Counted from the first letter of the stretch, positions 26,465 through 35,930 are shown. The stretch is 64,000 bases of DNA from Ornithinimicrobium sp. F0845 (GCF_023015765.1 NZ_JALKAL010000005.1:1-64000); one strand, 5' to 3'. Notes: generated from the sequence alone by a model not told the origin. Numbers and translations: made by a program.

Positions 26465-28168
26465 ATGACCACCACACACACCCGGGGCACCAACGGCGCC
26501 GTCCAGGTCCGCGGCCCCGAGCACCCCCGGTTCGAGCAGATCCTCACCCCCGAGGCGCTGGACTTCGTGCGTCAGCTGGACGGTGCGTTCGCCGGCCGCC
26601 GCGCCGAGCTGCTGCAGGCCCGTCGCGCCCGACAGCACCAGATCAGCGCCGGGCGCGAGGAGCTGGGCTTCCTCCCCGAGACCCGCGGGATCCGCGAGCA
26701 CAAGTCCTGGCGCGTCGCCGAGCCGGCGCCGGGCCTGACCGACCGCCGCACGGAGATGACCGGGCCGGCCAGCCGCAAGCTGACCATCAACGCACTCAAC
26801 TCCGGTGCCCGGGTGTGGATGGCCGACCTCGAGGACGCGACCGCGCCCACCTGGTTCAACGTCATCGACGGCCAGATCAACCTGTATGACGCGATCCGCG
26901 GCCAGATCGACTTCACCGACGAGAACGGCAAGGAGTATGCCGTGGGGCAGGAGACCCCGACCATCGTCCTGCGGCCGCGTGGCTGGCACCTGTGCGAGAA
27001 GCACCTGTCCGTTGACGGCCGGCCGCTGCCGGCCTCGCTGGTGGACTTCGGGCTCTACCTCTTCCACAACGCCCAGGAGCTCATCGACCGCGGCGCGGGG
27101 CCGTACTTCTACCTGCCCAAGCTGGAGTCGCACCTGGAGGCGCGCCTCTGGAACGACGTCTTCGTCCTGGCGCAGGACCTGCTGGGCATCCCGCAGGGGA
27201 CCATCCGGGCCACCGTGCTCATCGAGACGGTGACCGCAGCGTTCGAGATGGAGGAGATCCTGTATGAGCTGCGCGACCACTCCTCGGGTCTGAACGCCGG
27301 TCGCTGGGACTACATCTTCAGCTACATCCGCACCTTCGCCCAGCGCGGCCCGGAGTTCGTCCTGCCCGAGCGTGCCCAGGTCACGATGACCACGCCGTTC
27401 ATGCGGGCCTACACCGAGCTGCTGGTGAAGACGTGTCACAAGCGGGGCGCGCACGCGATCGGCGGCATGGCGGCCTTCGTGCCCGACCGCACCGACGAGG
27501 CGGCGACCGCTGCCGCGCTGGAGAAGATCCGCGCGGACAAGGAGAGGGAGGCCGGCGACGGCTTCGACGGCTCCTGGGTGGCGCACCCCGCGCTGGTGCC
27601 CACGTGCACCGAGGTGTTCGACCAGGTGCTGGGCGAGCGCCCGGACCAGCGGGACCGTCAGCGGCACGACGTCGAGATCACCGTGGACGACCTGCTCACC
27701 GGCGTGCCGGACCCCACGGTCACCGAGGCGGGTGTCCGCACCAACATCACGGTGTCGCTGCGCTATCTCGCGGCCTGGACCTCAGGCACGGGCGCCGTGG
27801 CCATCGACAACCTGATGGAGGACGCGGCGACCGTCGAGATCTCGCGCGCCCAGCTGTGGCAGTGGATCCGCAACCGCACACCGCTGGAGGACCTCCGGGT
27901 CGTCACCCGCCAGCTGGTCGGTGACCTCATCGAGGAAGAGGCCGGACGGCTGGCCGCCGAGCTCGGGCCCGACGCCTCCGAGCCGCTGGCCCGGGCGCGC
28001 GAGGTGCTGGAGTACGTCGCGCTCGGTGAGTACCTGCCCGGGTTCTTCACCAACTACGCCTACGTCCGCTACCTCATCGACAAGCCGATGACCGGTCCGC
28101 TGGACAAGGAGGACCTGCGGATGTCCGAGCGCGTCCCCGGTGCCGGCCAGTCCGAGGACGCGGCCTGA
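26465..28168 (+). CDS. aceB: Malate synthase A
   Basis: A 567-residue malate synthase of the A isoform. Visible are [14 protein letters not shown], catalytic Arg in IVLRPRGWH, the metal-binding Glu/Asp region ([15 protein letters not shown] ... [10 protein letters not shown]) and the C-terminal catalytic-base region [13 protein letters not shown]. It condenses glyoxylate with acetyl-CoA to malate. ATG at 26465 is preceded by GAGAAGGAG; an in-frame start 25 codons upstream lacks a ribosome-binding site. A long hairpin 41 bases after the stop ends the aceA-aceB unit. Confidence 0.96.
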   Translation: MTTTHTRGTNGAVQVRGPEHPRFEQILTPEALDFVRQLDGAFAGRRAELLQARRARQHQISAGREELGFLPETRGIREHKSWRVAEPAPGLTDRRTEMTGPASRKLTINALNSGARVWMADLEDATAPTWFNVIDGQINLYDAIRGQIDFTDENGKEYAVGQETPTIVLRPRGWHLCEKHLSVDGRPLPASLVDFGLYLFHNAQELIDRGAGPYFYLPKLESHLEARLWNDVFVLAQDLLGIPQGTIRATVLIETVTAAFEMEEILYELRDHSSGLNAGRWDYIFSYIRTFAQRGPEFVLPERAQVTMTTPFMRAYTELLVKTCHKRGAHAIGGMAAFVPDRTDEAATAAALEKIRADKEREAGDGFDGSWVAHPALVPTCTEVFDQVLGERPDQRDRQRHDVEITVDDLLTGVPDPTVTEAGVRTNITVSLRYLAAWTSGTGAVAIDNLMEDAATVEISRAQLWQWIRNRTPLEDLRVVTRQLVGDLIEEEAGRLAAELGPDASEPLARAREVLEYVALGEYLPGFFTNYAYVRYLIDKPMTGPLDKEDLRMSERVPGAGQSEDAA

Positions 28169-28209
28169 CCTGAGCGCGGCGCCCCGCCGGCCCGAGCCGT
28201 GCGACCAGA

Positions 28210-28248
28210 TGTGCGCGGTGCGACGCCCAAGACGTCGCACCGCGCACA
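28210..28248 (+). terminator. 16-bp perfect hairpin ending the aceA-aceB unit
   Basis: Arms 28210-28225 and 28233-28248 around CCCAAGA. It is the longest uninterrupted stem seen in the window. Confidence 0.88.
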
Positions 28249-28367
28249 GTCCGTCGCATGGCCCGCTGCGTGTGATCGCACAGCACGCCGTACGGCACAC
28301 AGCCGCGGACCAGCCGCACGCGAGCGCACGGCGCGACCGCACGGCATACTGCACCTGCCGTCGCGAC

Positions 28368-28373
28368 TAGGGT
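28368..28373 (+). promoter_or_regulatory. Leaderless -10 element of ilvA
   Basis: TAGGGT followed by seven bases and GTG at 28381. The spacing puts the transcription start at the start codon, and no Shine-Dalgarno sequence is present. Confidence 0.65.
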
Positions 28374-28380
28374 GACCCCT

Positions 28381-29625
28381 GTGCCAACGACGCCATCCGT
28401 GACCCCCGCCGACATCGACGCCGCCCGGGAGCTCCTGGCCGGGGTGATCAGCCCCACGCCGATGGAGTTCAGCCAGGCGCTGAGCACGCTCGCCGGCGTC
28501 CCCGTTCACCTGAAGTGCGAGAACATGGGCCGTGCCGGCTCCTTCAAGATCCGCGGCGCCTACACCCGCATGGCTGCGCTGTCCGAGGAGGAGCGGGCCC
28601 GCGGTGTGGTGGCAGCCAGCGCCGGCAACCACGCCCAGGGCGTCGCGCTCGCCGCCCAGCTGCTCGGCATCGAGGCGACGGTCTTCATGCCCAACGGTGC
28701 CTCGATGCCCAAGCTGCGGGCGACCCGTGGCTACGGCGCCACGGTCGAGCAGGTCGGCAGCACCATCGACGACTGCATCGAGCGGGCGCGCGCCTTCGAG
28801 CAGGAGACCGGGGCGGTCTTCATCCCGCCGTTCGACCACCCGGGCATCGTCGCAGGCCAGGGCACCTGCGGGCTGGAGATCCTCGAGGAGGTCCCCGACG
28901 TCGGGACCATCCTGGTGTGCCTCGGCGGCGGCGGGCTCCTGGCGGGGATCGCGACCGCTGTGAAGGCCGTCCGTCCCGACGTGCGGGTGATCGGCGTCCA
29001 GGCCGAGGAGGCCGCAGCCTGGCCGGGGTCGCTGGCCGCGGGCCACCCCGTGCCGGTCGAGCGGATGAGCACGATGGCCGACGGCATCGCGGTCGGCCGT
29101 CCCGGGGACGTGCCGTTCGAGCTCGTGCGCGACCTGGTCGACGGCGTCGAGACGGTGGGGGAGGACTCCATCGCCCGGGCGATGCTCTTCCTGCTCGAGC
29201 GCGCCAAGCTGGTCGTCGAGCCCGCGGGGGCGGCCGCGGTCGCACACCTGATGGACCGGGCCGCGGCAGGCCAGGGGGAGCCGGCCTTCGACCTGGACCG
29301 GCCAGTGGTCGCGGTGCTCTCCGGCGGCAACATCGACACGCTCCTGATGCTGCGGATCATCCAGAGCGGGCTCGGCATCGCCGGCCGCTACCTGCAGTTC
29401 CGGGTGACGGTGCCTGACCGGCCGGGCTCGTTGTCGACCCTGCTGGCCCACCTGGCCGAGCAGCGGGCGAACGTCCTGGAGGTGCAGCACGGCCGCACGA
29501 CCGCGTCGCTGCACGTGCACGAGGTGCAGATCGGGATCACCGTGGAGACCGACGGCCCGGAGCACTCCGCGTCGGTCATCGAGGCCCTCCACGAACACGG
29601 ATACCGCCCCGTGCTGGCCGGCTGA
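28381..29625 (+). CDS. ilvA: Threonine ammonia-lyase with C-terminal ACT domain
   Basis: A 414-residue PLP enzyme. The PLP lysine is in SFKIRGAY near residue 52, with NHAQG after it and the phosphate-binding loop GGGGLLAG near 180. Residues about 335-414 form a single ACT domain (VTVPDRPGSLSTLL). It converts threonine to 2-oxobutyrate, feeding isoleucine synthesis or catabolism; the one-ACT layout resembles the TdcB-like and short actinobacterial IlvA enzymes. The GTG at 28381 is preferred to the GTG at 28372 because of the leaderless promoter spacing. Confidence 0.93.
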   Translation: MPTTPSVTPADIDAARELLAGVISPTPMEFSQALSTLAGVPVHLKCENMGRAGSFKIRGAYTRMAALSEEERARGVVAASAGNHAQGVALAAQLLGIEATVFMPNGASMPKLRATRGYGATVEQVGSTIDDCIERARAFEQETGAVFIPPFDHPGIVAGQGTCGLEILEEVPDVGTILVCLGGGGLLAGIATAVKAVRPDVRVIGVQAEEAAAWPGSLAAGHPVPVERMSTMADGIAVGRPGDVPFELVRDLVDGVETVGEDSIARAMLFLLERAKLVVEPAGAAAVAHLMDRAAAGQGEPAFDLDRPVVAVLSGGNIDTLLMLRIIQSGLGIAGRYLQFRVTVPDRPGSLSTLLAHLAEQRANVLEVQHGRTTASLHVHEVQIGITVETDGPEHSASVIEALHEHGYRPVLAG

Positions 29626-29693
29626 GCCGAGCGCACGGGGCGGCATCGTGGTGCTGCTGAGGTCCGGTCACCCCCGGACATGGGGCGTCCGGG

Positions 29694-30194
29694 TCAGGAC
29701 GAGTACGGGGTTGCGGAGAGGACCTTGACCTCGATGGACTTCCCGTTGGGGGCGTTGAACGTGGTCACGTCGCCGGGCACGTGGCCCAGGATGGCCGCAC
29801 CCATCGGGGACTTCTCGCTGTAGACCGTCAGGTCCTCGTCGTCACCGATGATCTCGCGGCTGCCGAGCAGGAACTTCTCCTCCTCGCCGAACATCTCGAT
29901 GGTGACGATCATGCCGGGCTCGACCACGCCGTCGTCGGCCGGCGCGTCGCCGATCGTGACGTTCTGGAGCAGCTGCTCGAGCTGGCGGATGCGGGCCTCC
30001 ATCTTGCCCTGCTCCTCCTTGGCCGCGTGGTAGCCGCCGTTCTCCTTGAGGTCACCCTCCTCGCGAGCCTCCTCGATGCGCTGCGAGATCTCGGTGCGAC
30101 CCTCGCCCTTGAGGTGAGCAAGCTCCGCCTGCAGGCGGGCGTGCGCCTCAGGCGTCAGGTAGGTCGCCGTCTGCTTCGTGGTGGTGTCGGTCAC
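29694..30194 (-). CDS. greA: Transcription elongation factor GreA
   Basis: A 166-residue factor. The N-terminal coiled coil (ELAHLKGEGRTEISQRIEEA through KMEARIRQLEQLL) carries the acidic tip motif REEGDLKENGGYHAAKE. The C-terminal FKBP-like domain has SPMGAAILGHVPGD. It stimulates RNA cleavage by backtracked RNA polymerase. The GTG at 30194 sits eight bases after GAGGAG, which rules against the two in-frame starts further up. It is convergent with ilvA and downstream of DUF4307, as in mycobacteria. Confidence 0.95.
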   Translation of the reverse strand: MTDTTTKQTATYLTPEAHARLQAELAHLKGEGRTEISQRIEEAREEGDLKENGGYHAAKEEQGKMEARIRQLEQLLQNVTIGDAPADDGVVEPGMIVTIEMFGEEEKFLLGSREIIGDDEDLTVYSEKSPMGAAILGHVPGDVTTFNAPNGKSIEVKVLSATPYSS

Positions 30195-30430
30195 TTCAGT
30201 CACTCCTCGGGTCACGCGTCAGCGCACCGCAACTCTCACGGATGCGTCCCTGACACGATCAAACAATGAGGCCCGGGCGGTGGGAACTGCCTGAGCTTTC
30301 GGGTGCTCAGCGCTGTCCGGCCCGGACCTTCGCGATATGCAAGTTTAACAAGGAAAGCGCGAGTGGTCACATGTCAAGGTCACGATCAGGTCACGAGTAT
30401 GCCGGGTGCTCGCCTGGGCCGGAGAGGTTC

Positions 30431-30473
30431 AGTCCGCGTAGGTGCAGTTGATCAGTCCGCGTAGGTGCAGTTG
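30431..30473 (-). repeat. 23-bp tandem duplication over the DUF4307 stop codon
   Basis: A 20-base sequence is identical at 30431-30450 and 30454-30473 (period 23). The copy encodes the C-terminal residues NCTYAD and the stop; the second copy lies just past the stop and out of frame. The remaining gap to greA (30195-30430) holds a short CTGAGC/GCTCAG hairpin and a GTATGCC word. Confidence 0.9.
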
Positions 30474-30823
30474 TCGACGTAGCCCGTCGTCGCCCGGGCG
30501 ACCGTGCGCAGCGACTCCACATGCCGGCTCGGGGACGATTCCGCGGGCCCCACCGTCACCCGGCCCGTGCCGACCCGGGCGTGGTGGGTGTCCAGCGCGT
30601 GCAGGTCGCACACGACGGTGCGGGTCGGGTCCCGGCGCAGGTCGAAGCGGATGTCGACCTGCTCGTCGGAGACGATGTCGAAGCCACCGTTGTACCAGTG
30701 CACCTTGCCGGCGGTCGCCGCGATCCCGAACCAGATCGCCAGGGCGGTCATCGCGACCACGCCGAGGGTCCCGACGATCCACCAGGTGCGCTTGCTCACC
30801 GTGGTCGGTGCGGGGCTGCTCAC
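30452..30823 (-). CDS. DUF4307 family membrane-anchored protein
   Basis: A 123-residue protein with a single transmembrane helix at residues about 14-38 and an extracytoplasmic beta-rich domain ending in DNCTYAD with two Cys (residues 72 and 119). It matches the actinobacterial DUF4307 family (Rv1081c-like). The GTG at 30823 is chosen because the helix and the family length fit; frames starting further up overlap mca antisense. It is divergent from mca. Its 3' end is duplicated in tandem. The family has no known function. Confidence 0.82.
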   Translation of the reverse strand: MSSPAPTTVSKRTWWIVGTLGVVAMTALAIWFGIAATAGKVHWYNGGFDIVSDEQVDIRFDLRRDPTRTVVCDLHALDTHHARVGTGRVTVGPAESSPSRHVESLRTVARATTGYVDNCTYAD

Positions 30824-30937
30824 GGGTGGTACTCCGTCCAGGGTCGGGTCTGTCCTCGGGAGGTGAGAGGATAGGGGGCGCTGTCGCGCCGGGGTGCGAC
30901 ACCATTGTCCGTCACACCAGATCACGAGGAGCGCAGG

Positions 30938-31996
30938 GTGTCCCAGGAGCTTCGCCTCATGGCCGTCCACGCACACCCGGACGACGAGTCCAGCAAGGGT
31001 GCCGCCACCACCGCCAAGTATGTCGCCGAGGGGATCCAGGTGATGGTCGTCTCGTGCACCGGGGGCGAGCGCGGGGACGTCCTCAACGAGAAGCTCAAGG
31101 GTGACCCCCACATCGAGCGGGACCTGACGCAGGTCCGCCGCGACGAGATGGCCCGCGCCGTCGAGATCCTCGGCATCCAGCACACCTGGCTCGGCTTCGT
31201 CGACTCCGGTCTGCCGGAGGGCGACCCCCTGCCGCCGCTGCCCGAGGGGTGCTTCGCGCTCGAGCCGGTCGAGGTGACCGCCGAGGCGCTGGTGCGGGTG
31301 ATCCGCGAGTTCCGCCCCCACGTGCTCACCACCTACGACGAGAACGGCGGCTACCCCCACCCCGACCACATCATGACCCACGTGGTGTCGATGGCGGCCT
31401 TCCGCGCCGCCGGCGACCCCACGGCATACCCCCACGCAGGTGAGCCGTGGCAGCCGCAGAAGGTCTACTACTCGGGTTGGTCCATCAAGCGGATCCGGGC
31501 CATCCACGAGGCGATGCTGGCCGAGGGGCTGGAGTCGCCCTACGAGGACTGGGTCAAGGGGCTGCGGACCCGGGCGGAGCGCGACATCCAGACCCATGTC
31601 GAGTGCGCCGAGTTCTTCCCGGTCCGCGACGACGCCCTGCGTGCCCACGCGACGCAGGTCGACCCCGACGGCTTCTGGTTCCAGGTGCCGATGGAGCTGC
31701 AGCAGCGGGTGCACCCGACCGAGGACTGGGAGCTGGCGGTCTCGCTGGTCGAGCCGTCCTTCCCCGAGGACGACCTGTTCGCCGGGCTGCGGGAGCTGGA
31801 TCTGGAGGCAGTATGCCGTCGCGCCCCTGAGCGCGACGCCGACGGTGAGATCGTGGCCGCCTACCGCTCCGTCCCGCCGCCCCCGGTGGACGCCGACGCC
31901 GACGGCGTGGACGACGCCCGGCAGACCGAGGACCTTGACGACGAGATCACCGAGCTCGAGGGTCACCACGACCGTGAGGATGACCAGGCGTCGTGA
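30938..31996 (+). CDS. mca: Mycothiol S-conjugate amidase
   Basis: A 352-residue LmbE-fold metalloenzyme with the zinc motif HAHPDDESSKGA near residue 10 and the second site YPHPDHIMTH near residue 145. Mca hydrolyses mycothiol S-conjugates, releasing a mercapturic acid for export, so the organism should make mycothiol. GTG at 30938 follows GAGGAGCGCAGG; an upstream start at 30905 lacks this. The C-terminal 40 residues are very acidic. Its stop overlaps the GTG of the next gene. Confidence 0.93.
   Translation: MSQELRLMAVHAHPDDESSKGAATTAKYVAEGIQVMVVSCTGGERGDVLNEKLKGDPHIERDLTQVRRDEMARAVEILGIQHTWLGFVDSGLPEGDPLPPLPEGCFALEPVEVTAEALVRVIREFRPHVLTTYDENGGYPHPDHIMTHVVSMAAFRAAGDPTAYPHAGEPWQPQKVYYSGWSIKRIRAIHEAMLAEGLESPYEDWVKGLRTRAERDIQTHVECAEFFPVRDDALRAHATQVDPDGFWFQVPMELQQRVHPTEDWELAVSLVEPSFPEDDLFAGLRELDLEAVCRRAPERDADGEIVAAYRSVPPPPVDADADGVDDARQTEDLDDEITELEGHHDREDDQAS
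31807..31817 (+). repeat. Exact copy of GGCAGTATGCC word inside mca
   Basis: It is read G-GCA-GTA-TGC-C (Ala-Val-Cys), the third codon phase in which the word appears. Confidence 0.7.
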
Positions 31997-32241
31997 ACAG
32001 CACCGGCGTCGAGATCACCGCGGGCCTGGGCGGGTTCCTGGTCCTCTTCTTCCTGGCCGTCGCGCTCATCCTGCTCGGCATGGACCTCAACAAACGGCTC
32101 CGCCGGCTCAAGCACCAGGAGGAGCTGCGCCTGGCGGAGGAGCGGCTCAAGCAGGAGCGCCGTGCGCAGGAGTCCGGCGAGGGCCCCAGTGAGGGCCTGG
32201 GTGAGGACAAGGGCAACCCGGACGACGAGCCGACGCCCTGA
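31993..32241 (+). CDS. Small membrane protein downstream of mca (Rv1083-like position)
   Basis: An 82-residue protein with one N-terminal transmembrane helix (residues about 10-30), then a basic Lys/Arg/Glu helix and a disordered acidic tail. GTG at 31993 overlaps the mca stop (GTGA), so it is translationally coupled to mca. A small membrane protein occupies the same place after mca in mycobacteria. Function unknown. Confidence 0.75.
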   Translation: MNSTGVEITAGLGGFLVLFFLAVALILLGMDLNKRLRRLKHQEELRLAEERLKQERRAQESGEGPSEGLGEDKGNPDDEPTP

Positions 32242-32272
32242 CCGGGCGGTGGACGGGCGACGTCTCGACGGG

Positions 32273-33049
32273 TCAGCCTGACCCAGGCACCGCGCCGTAG
32301 ACCGAGAAGGAGACGGCCACGTAGTGCGCCGCGAAGGCGAGGATCGTGAACGCGTGGAAGATCTCGTGGAACCCGAACCATCGCGGCGAGGGGTTGGGCC
32401 GCTTGGTGCCGTAGACCAGGGCCCCCAGGGTGTAGAGCAGCCCGCCCGCGGCGATGAGGATGACCACGGCGGCACCGCCGTTGCGCCAGAAGCCCGGCAG
32501 GTAGAAGACCGCCACCCAGCCGAGCGCGACGTAGACGGGGGTGTAGAGCCAGCGGGGCGCGCCGACCCACAGCACCCGGAAGAGCACGCCCGCGACAGCG
32601 CCGCCCCAGACGAGCCAGAGCAGGGTGCGGGCCTGGCCCGGGGGCAGCAGCAGCACGGCGAACGGTGTGTAGGTGCCGGCGATGATCAGGAAGATGTTGG
32701 CGTGATCAAGTCGCTTGAGGACCCGACTGGTCCGTTCGCTGAAGTGGCCGGTGCCGCGGTGATAGATGGCCGACGTGCCGAACAGCAGGACAGCGGTGAC
32801 CGCGAAGATCGCGGCGGCGATGCGCGCCGGGGTCGTCGGTGCCAGGGCGACCAGCACGATGCCGGCGGCCAGCGCCAGGGGGGTGGTGCCCAGGTGCAGC
32901 CAGCCACGCAACTTCGGCTTGATGACCGCGACGGCCTCCCGGGCAGCGTCCTTGACCTCGCCTGCGGTCTCCCGGACCTCGTGCACTGCCGACTGCGTGG
33001 CTCGCTGGACGCGGGCGCGGCTCGCGGACTGCGGCACGTTCGGTTCCAT
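32273..33049 (-). CDS. Hemolysin III / PAQR-family membrane protein
   Basis: A 258-residue protein with seven predicted transmembrane helices after a polar N-terminal 45 residues. Family residues visible are TSAIYHRGTGH, RLDHANIFLIIAGTYTPF and FHEIFHAFTILAFAAHY, which provide the conserved Asp and three His of the putative metal site. Proteins of this family are called hemolysin III but are probably membrane hydrolases or stress proteins. The ATG at 33049 is chosen. It is divergent from the cis-prenyltransferase gene, with a nested palindrome just upstream, the same pairing as Rv1085c/Rv1086. Confidence 0.9.
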   Translation of the reverse strand: MEPNVPQSASRARVQRATQSAVHEVRETAGEVKDAAREAVAVIKPKLRGWLHLGTTPLALAAGIVLVALAPTTPARIAAAIFAVTAVLLFGTSAIYHRGTGHFSERTSRVLKRLDHANIFLIIAGTYTPFAVLLLPPGQARTLLWLVWGGAVAGVLFRVLWVGAPRWLYTPVYVALGWVAVFYLPGFWRNGGAAVVILIAAGGLLYTLGALVYGTKRPNPSPRWFGFHEIFHAFTILAFAAHYVAVSFSVYGAVPGSG

Positions 33050-33051
33050 GG

Positions 33052-33083
33052 GGTAACGATAACCTACGGAGGCGTAGGTTACC
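33052..33083. promoter_or_regulatory. Nested palindrome upstream of the hemolysin III gene
   Basis: TAACCTACG-N4-CGTAGGTTA (33060-33068 with 33073-33081) is perfect, and GGTAAC (33052-33057) with GTTACC (33078-33083) forms an overlapping second dyad. It begins three bases upstream of the start codon of the minus-strand gene. Size and form suit a TetR-type repressor dimer; the regulator is not in the window. Confidence 0.65.
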
Positions 33084-33140
33084 AACTAGTAACGATGAAC
33101 TCTCGGCAAAGGTACCCCGACTCCTGGGTGTTGCGGCGAG

Positions 33141-33146
33141 TAGGTT
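33141..33146 (+). promoter_or_regulatory. Leaderless -10 element of the cis-prenyltransferase gene
   Basis: TAGGTT, then seven bases, then ATG at 33154, with no Shine-Dalgarno sequence between. Confidence 0.65.
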
Positions 33147-33153
33147 AGGCGCT

Positions 33154-33918
33154 ATGCGTTCTCCCCGTGACCTGCTCTATCGGGTGTACAACCGGTCGCT
33201 GACCAGGCACCTCCCGGCCGAGCGGATGCCACGTCATGTGGGTGTCATGCTCGACGGCAACCGGCGGTGGGCCAGGCAACGCGGTGCGGACACGGCGCAC
33301 GGACACCGAGCCGGCGCCGACAACATCGCACCGCTCCTCGACTGGTGCGAGGAGGCCGGCGTCGAGGTGGTCACGCTCTGGCTGCTCTCGACCGACAACC
33401 TGCGGCGCGACGCGCGTGAGGTCGAGCCGTTGCTGCGGATCATCCAGGACGTCGTCACCCAGTTGGCGCAGGCCCGGCACTGGCGGATCAACCTGGTGGG
33501 CGCCGCGCACCTGCTGCCCGAGGAGACCGTCCAGGTGCTGCGTGCCGCCGTCGAGCGCACGGCCGACGTCGAGGGCATGGTGGTCAACGCTGCCATCGGT
33601 TACGGCGGCCGCCAGGAGATCGCCGATGCCGTCCGGTCGCTGCTGGCCGAGGCCGCCGAGCAGGGGACGCCCATCGAGGAGCTCGCCACCACGGTGCAGG
33701 TGGAGGACATTGCCGAGCACCTCTACACCAAGGGCCAGCCGGACCCGGACCTGGTGATCCGCACCAGCGGGGAGCAGCGGCTGGGTGGCTTCCTGCTCTG
33801 GCAGAGCGCGCACAGCGAGTTCTACTTCTGCGAGGCGTACTGGCCCGACTTCCGCAAGGTGGACTTCCTGCGGGCACTGCGGGCGTATGCCGAGCGCGAA
33901 CGGCGCTTCGGCAGCTGA
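33154..33918 (+). CDS. uppS: Cis-prenyl diphosphate synthase (UppS family)
   Basis: A 254-residue enzyme. Conserved region I is HVGVMLDGNRRWA with the catalytic Asp, region III has WLLSTDNLRR, and the C-terminus has DLVIRTSGEQRLGGFLLWQ and the metal-binding Glu region EFYFCEAYWPDF. It extends an allylic diphosphate with isopentenyl units in cis. Its partner across the promoter, hemolysin III, matches the mycobacterial Rv1086 locus, whose product makes short-chain (C15) Z-isoprenoid, so product length could be short instead of C50/C55. The symbol uppS is therefore provisional. Confidence 0.88.
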   Translation: MRSPRDLLYRVYNRSLTRHLPAERMPRHVGVMLDGNRRWARQRGADTAHGHRAGADNIAPLLDWCEEAGVEVVTLWLLSTDNLRRDAREVEPLLRIIQDVVTQLAQARHWRINLVGAAHLLPEETVQVLRAAVERTADVEGMVVNAAIGYGGRQEIADAVRSLLAEAAEQGTPIEELATTVQVEDIAEHLYTKGQPDPDLVIRTSGEQRLGGFLLWQSAHSEFYFCEAYWPDFRKVDFLRALRAYAERERRFGS

Positions 33919-34271
33919 CGGGCGTCTCTGGTCGCCACTGCGCGCGCTCGGTGGTCCTGAGAGTCAGCACCCGTGCGCTCGGTGGGCCTGACGTCGCCAT
34001 CCCGTGCGCCGGGTAGCCGGGGAGTGAATCCTGCGTGACGACCAGACGGACCTTCGCGCCACGCCACGGCCAATACCGCACAGTCGGCGGTTCTGGTCCT
34101 ACGGTCGGAAGTGACGCAGGACACCCGTCCTCGTTCGGGAGGCCCACCAGATGGAGCGACAGCTCTGGGCGGGGGGCCGGCACCGGCACCTCGGCCACCT
34201 GGTCAGGGTCCGGTCCCGGTCAGCCCACCGCCACCACGCGTAGCGTCAGCGCGCGTGCAGGGAGAGTCGAC
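33919..34271. other. 353-base gap upstream of phoH2
   Basis: No gene is convincing. Two imperfect direct repeats around TGCGCTCGGTGG lie near 33940-34000. The lowest-GC part, near 34070-34110, could hold a phoH2 promoter (TACGGT as a possible -10 near 34100), but no clear operator is visible. Confidence 0.4.
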
Positions 34272-35630
34272 ATGGCATCAACCACCAGCCGATCCGCTAC
34301 CCGTTCCACGCGCGCCCGTGCCGCACAGCCCGTGCAGACCAAGACCTACGTCCTGGACACCTCGGTCCTGCTGTCCGACCCGCGGGCCCTGCTGCGATTC
34401 GCCGAGCACCAGGTGGTGCTGCCGATCGTCGTGATCACCGAGCTGGAGGGCAAGCGGCACCACCCGGAGCTGGGCTACTTCGCCCGGGAGGCGCTGCGGC
34501 AGCTGGACGACCTGCGTGTCAAGCACGGTGGACTGAGCGAGCCGGTGCCGGTCGGTGCGGCCGGGGGCACGCTGCGGGTCGAGCTCAACCACACCGACCC
34601 CGCCTCCCTGCCGGCCGGCTTCCGCCTCGGCGACAACGACTCCCGGATCCTGGCCGTGGCCTGCAACTTCGCCAGCGAGGGTCACGACGTGACGGTGGTG
34701 AGCAAGGACCTGCCGATGCGGGTCAAGGCCTCCGCGTGCGGCCTCGACGCCCAGGAGTACCGCGCCGAGCTGGCCGTCGAGTCGGGCTGGACCGGCATGG
34801 CCGAGTTCGAGGTGGACGACACCCAGATGTCCACGCTCTATGAGACCGGGCGGCTGGAGCACGACGGCGCCAAGGACCTCATGGTGCACACCGGGCTGAC
34901 CGTGCTCGGGCCCTCCGGCAGCGCCCTGGGTCGCGTCGGACCCGACCACGCGATCAAGCTCGTCCGCGGCGACCGTGATGCCTTCGGGTTGCACGGGCGG
35001 TCCGCGGAGCAGCGCATCGCACTAGACCTGTTGCTCGACCCGGACGTCGGCATCATCAGCCTCGGCGGCCGGGCCGGCACCGGCAAGTCGGCCCTGGCCC
35101 TGTGCGCCGGTCTGGAGGCCGTGATGGAGCGGCGCCAGCACCGCAAGGTGATCGTCTTCCGACCCCTGTATGCCGTGGGAGGCCAAGAGCTCGGCTACCT
35201 CCCGGGCACCGAGAACGAGAAGATGGGGCCCTGGGCCCAGGCGGTCTTCGACACCCTCGGCGCGGTGGTCTCCCGGGAGGTCGTCGAGGAGATCATCGAC
35301 CGCGACATGCTCGAGGTGCTGCCGCTGACGCACATCCGCGGCCGGTCGCTGCACGACGCGTTCGTGATCGTCGACGAGGCACAGTCGCTGGAGCGCAACG
35401 TGCTGCTCACCGTGCTGTCCCGGATCGGCCAGAGCTCCCGCGTCGTCCTCACCCACGACGTCGCCCAGCGGGACAACCTGCGGGTGGGCCGCCACGACGG
35501 CGTCGCCGCGGTGATCGAGACGCTCAAGGGGCACCCGCTGTTCGCGCACGTCACGCTGCACCGCAGCGAACGCAGCCCGATCGCGGCACTGGTGACCGAC
35601 CTGCTCGAGGGCGGGGAGGCTCTCGTCTGA
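34272..35630 (+). CDS. phoH2: PhoH2: PIN domain fused to PhoH ATPase/helicase
   Basis: A 452-residue protein. Residues about 20-150 are a PIN nuclease with [11 protein letters not shown], an acidic TELEGKRH and the [10 protein letters not shown] motif. Residues about 240-450 are PhoH: Walker [11 protein letters not shown] near 270, Walker [10 protein letters not shown] near 367, and a sensor [12 protein letters not shown]-PhoH proteins are RNA helicase-ribonucleases. ATG at 34272 follows GGAGAGTCGAC; the longer frame to 34035 has no homologous look. It corresponds to Rv1095 in the mycobacterial block. Confidence 0.93.
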   Translation: MASTTSRSATRSTRARAAQPVQTKTYVLDTSVLLSDPRALLRFAEHQVVLPIVVITELEGKRHHPELGYFAREALRQLDDLRVKHGGLSEPVPVGAAGGTLRVELNHTDPASLPAGFRLGDNDSRILAVACNFASEGHDVTVVSKDLPMRVKASACGLDAQEYRAELAVESGWTGMAEFEVDDTQMSTLYETGRLEHDGAKDLMVHTGLTVLGPSGSALGRVGPDHAIKLVRGDRDAFGLHGRSAEQRIALDLLLDPDVGIISLGGRAGTGKSALALCAGLEAVMERRQHRKVIVFRPLYAVGGQELGYLPGTENEKMGPWAQAVFDTLGAVVSREVVEEIIDRDMLEVLPLTHIRGRSLHDAFVIVDEAQSLERNVLLTVLSRIGQSSRVVLTHDVAQRDNLRVGRHDGVAAVIETLKGHPLFAHVTLHRSERSPIAALVTDLLEGGEALV

Positions 35631-35930
35631 CGGGCGGGCGGTCCGCGCGATGTCCGGGAGGCACGCGCGGACTCGGCCTGCACGGTCAACTGGGCACGGG
35701 TCGCGGGGCTCGGCCGTCCCGCCGACCCATGACCCACTCCTGTCACAGCAGCCCCAGAACGACGCCTCGCCGGTGATGTGACGTTCACCACGGAACAGGT
35801 GGTTGAATTTGCGATCTTGTGATGTGGCCTGTCACGGTAGACCGAGTCAGATCACGAATTGATAACGCTCGTGACCGTTGCCCCCGCTGCGCATCGCAGC
35901 TGACGGTGCCCCGGGCGTGGAGGAACTCCC
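35631..35930. other. 300-base upstream region of the transglycosylase-like gene
   Basis: The distal half is GC-rich and featureless. Between 35790 and 35880 the composition becomes AT-richer, with TTGAAT, repeated GTGA/TCAC motifs and GATAAC, probably a promoter. I looked for a ydaO-type (cyclic di-AMP) riboswitch and did not see its conserved core. Confidence 0.4.

Noticed and set aside
29662-29679. GTCCGG/CCGGAC hairpin between ilvA and greA as a terminator
   Set aside because: Only six pairs in a high-GC background; too weak to call, though a terminator there would be expected.
35790-35930. Cyclic-di-AMP (ydaO) riboswitch ahead of the transglycosylase-like gene
   Set aside because: Such genes are often under this riboswitch in actinobacteria, but the conserved core sequences are not visible here.
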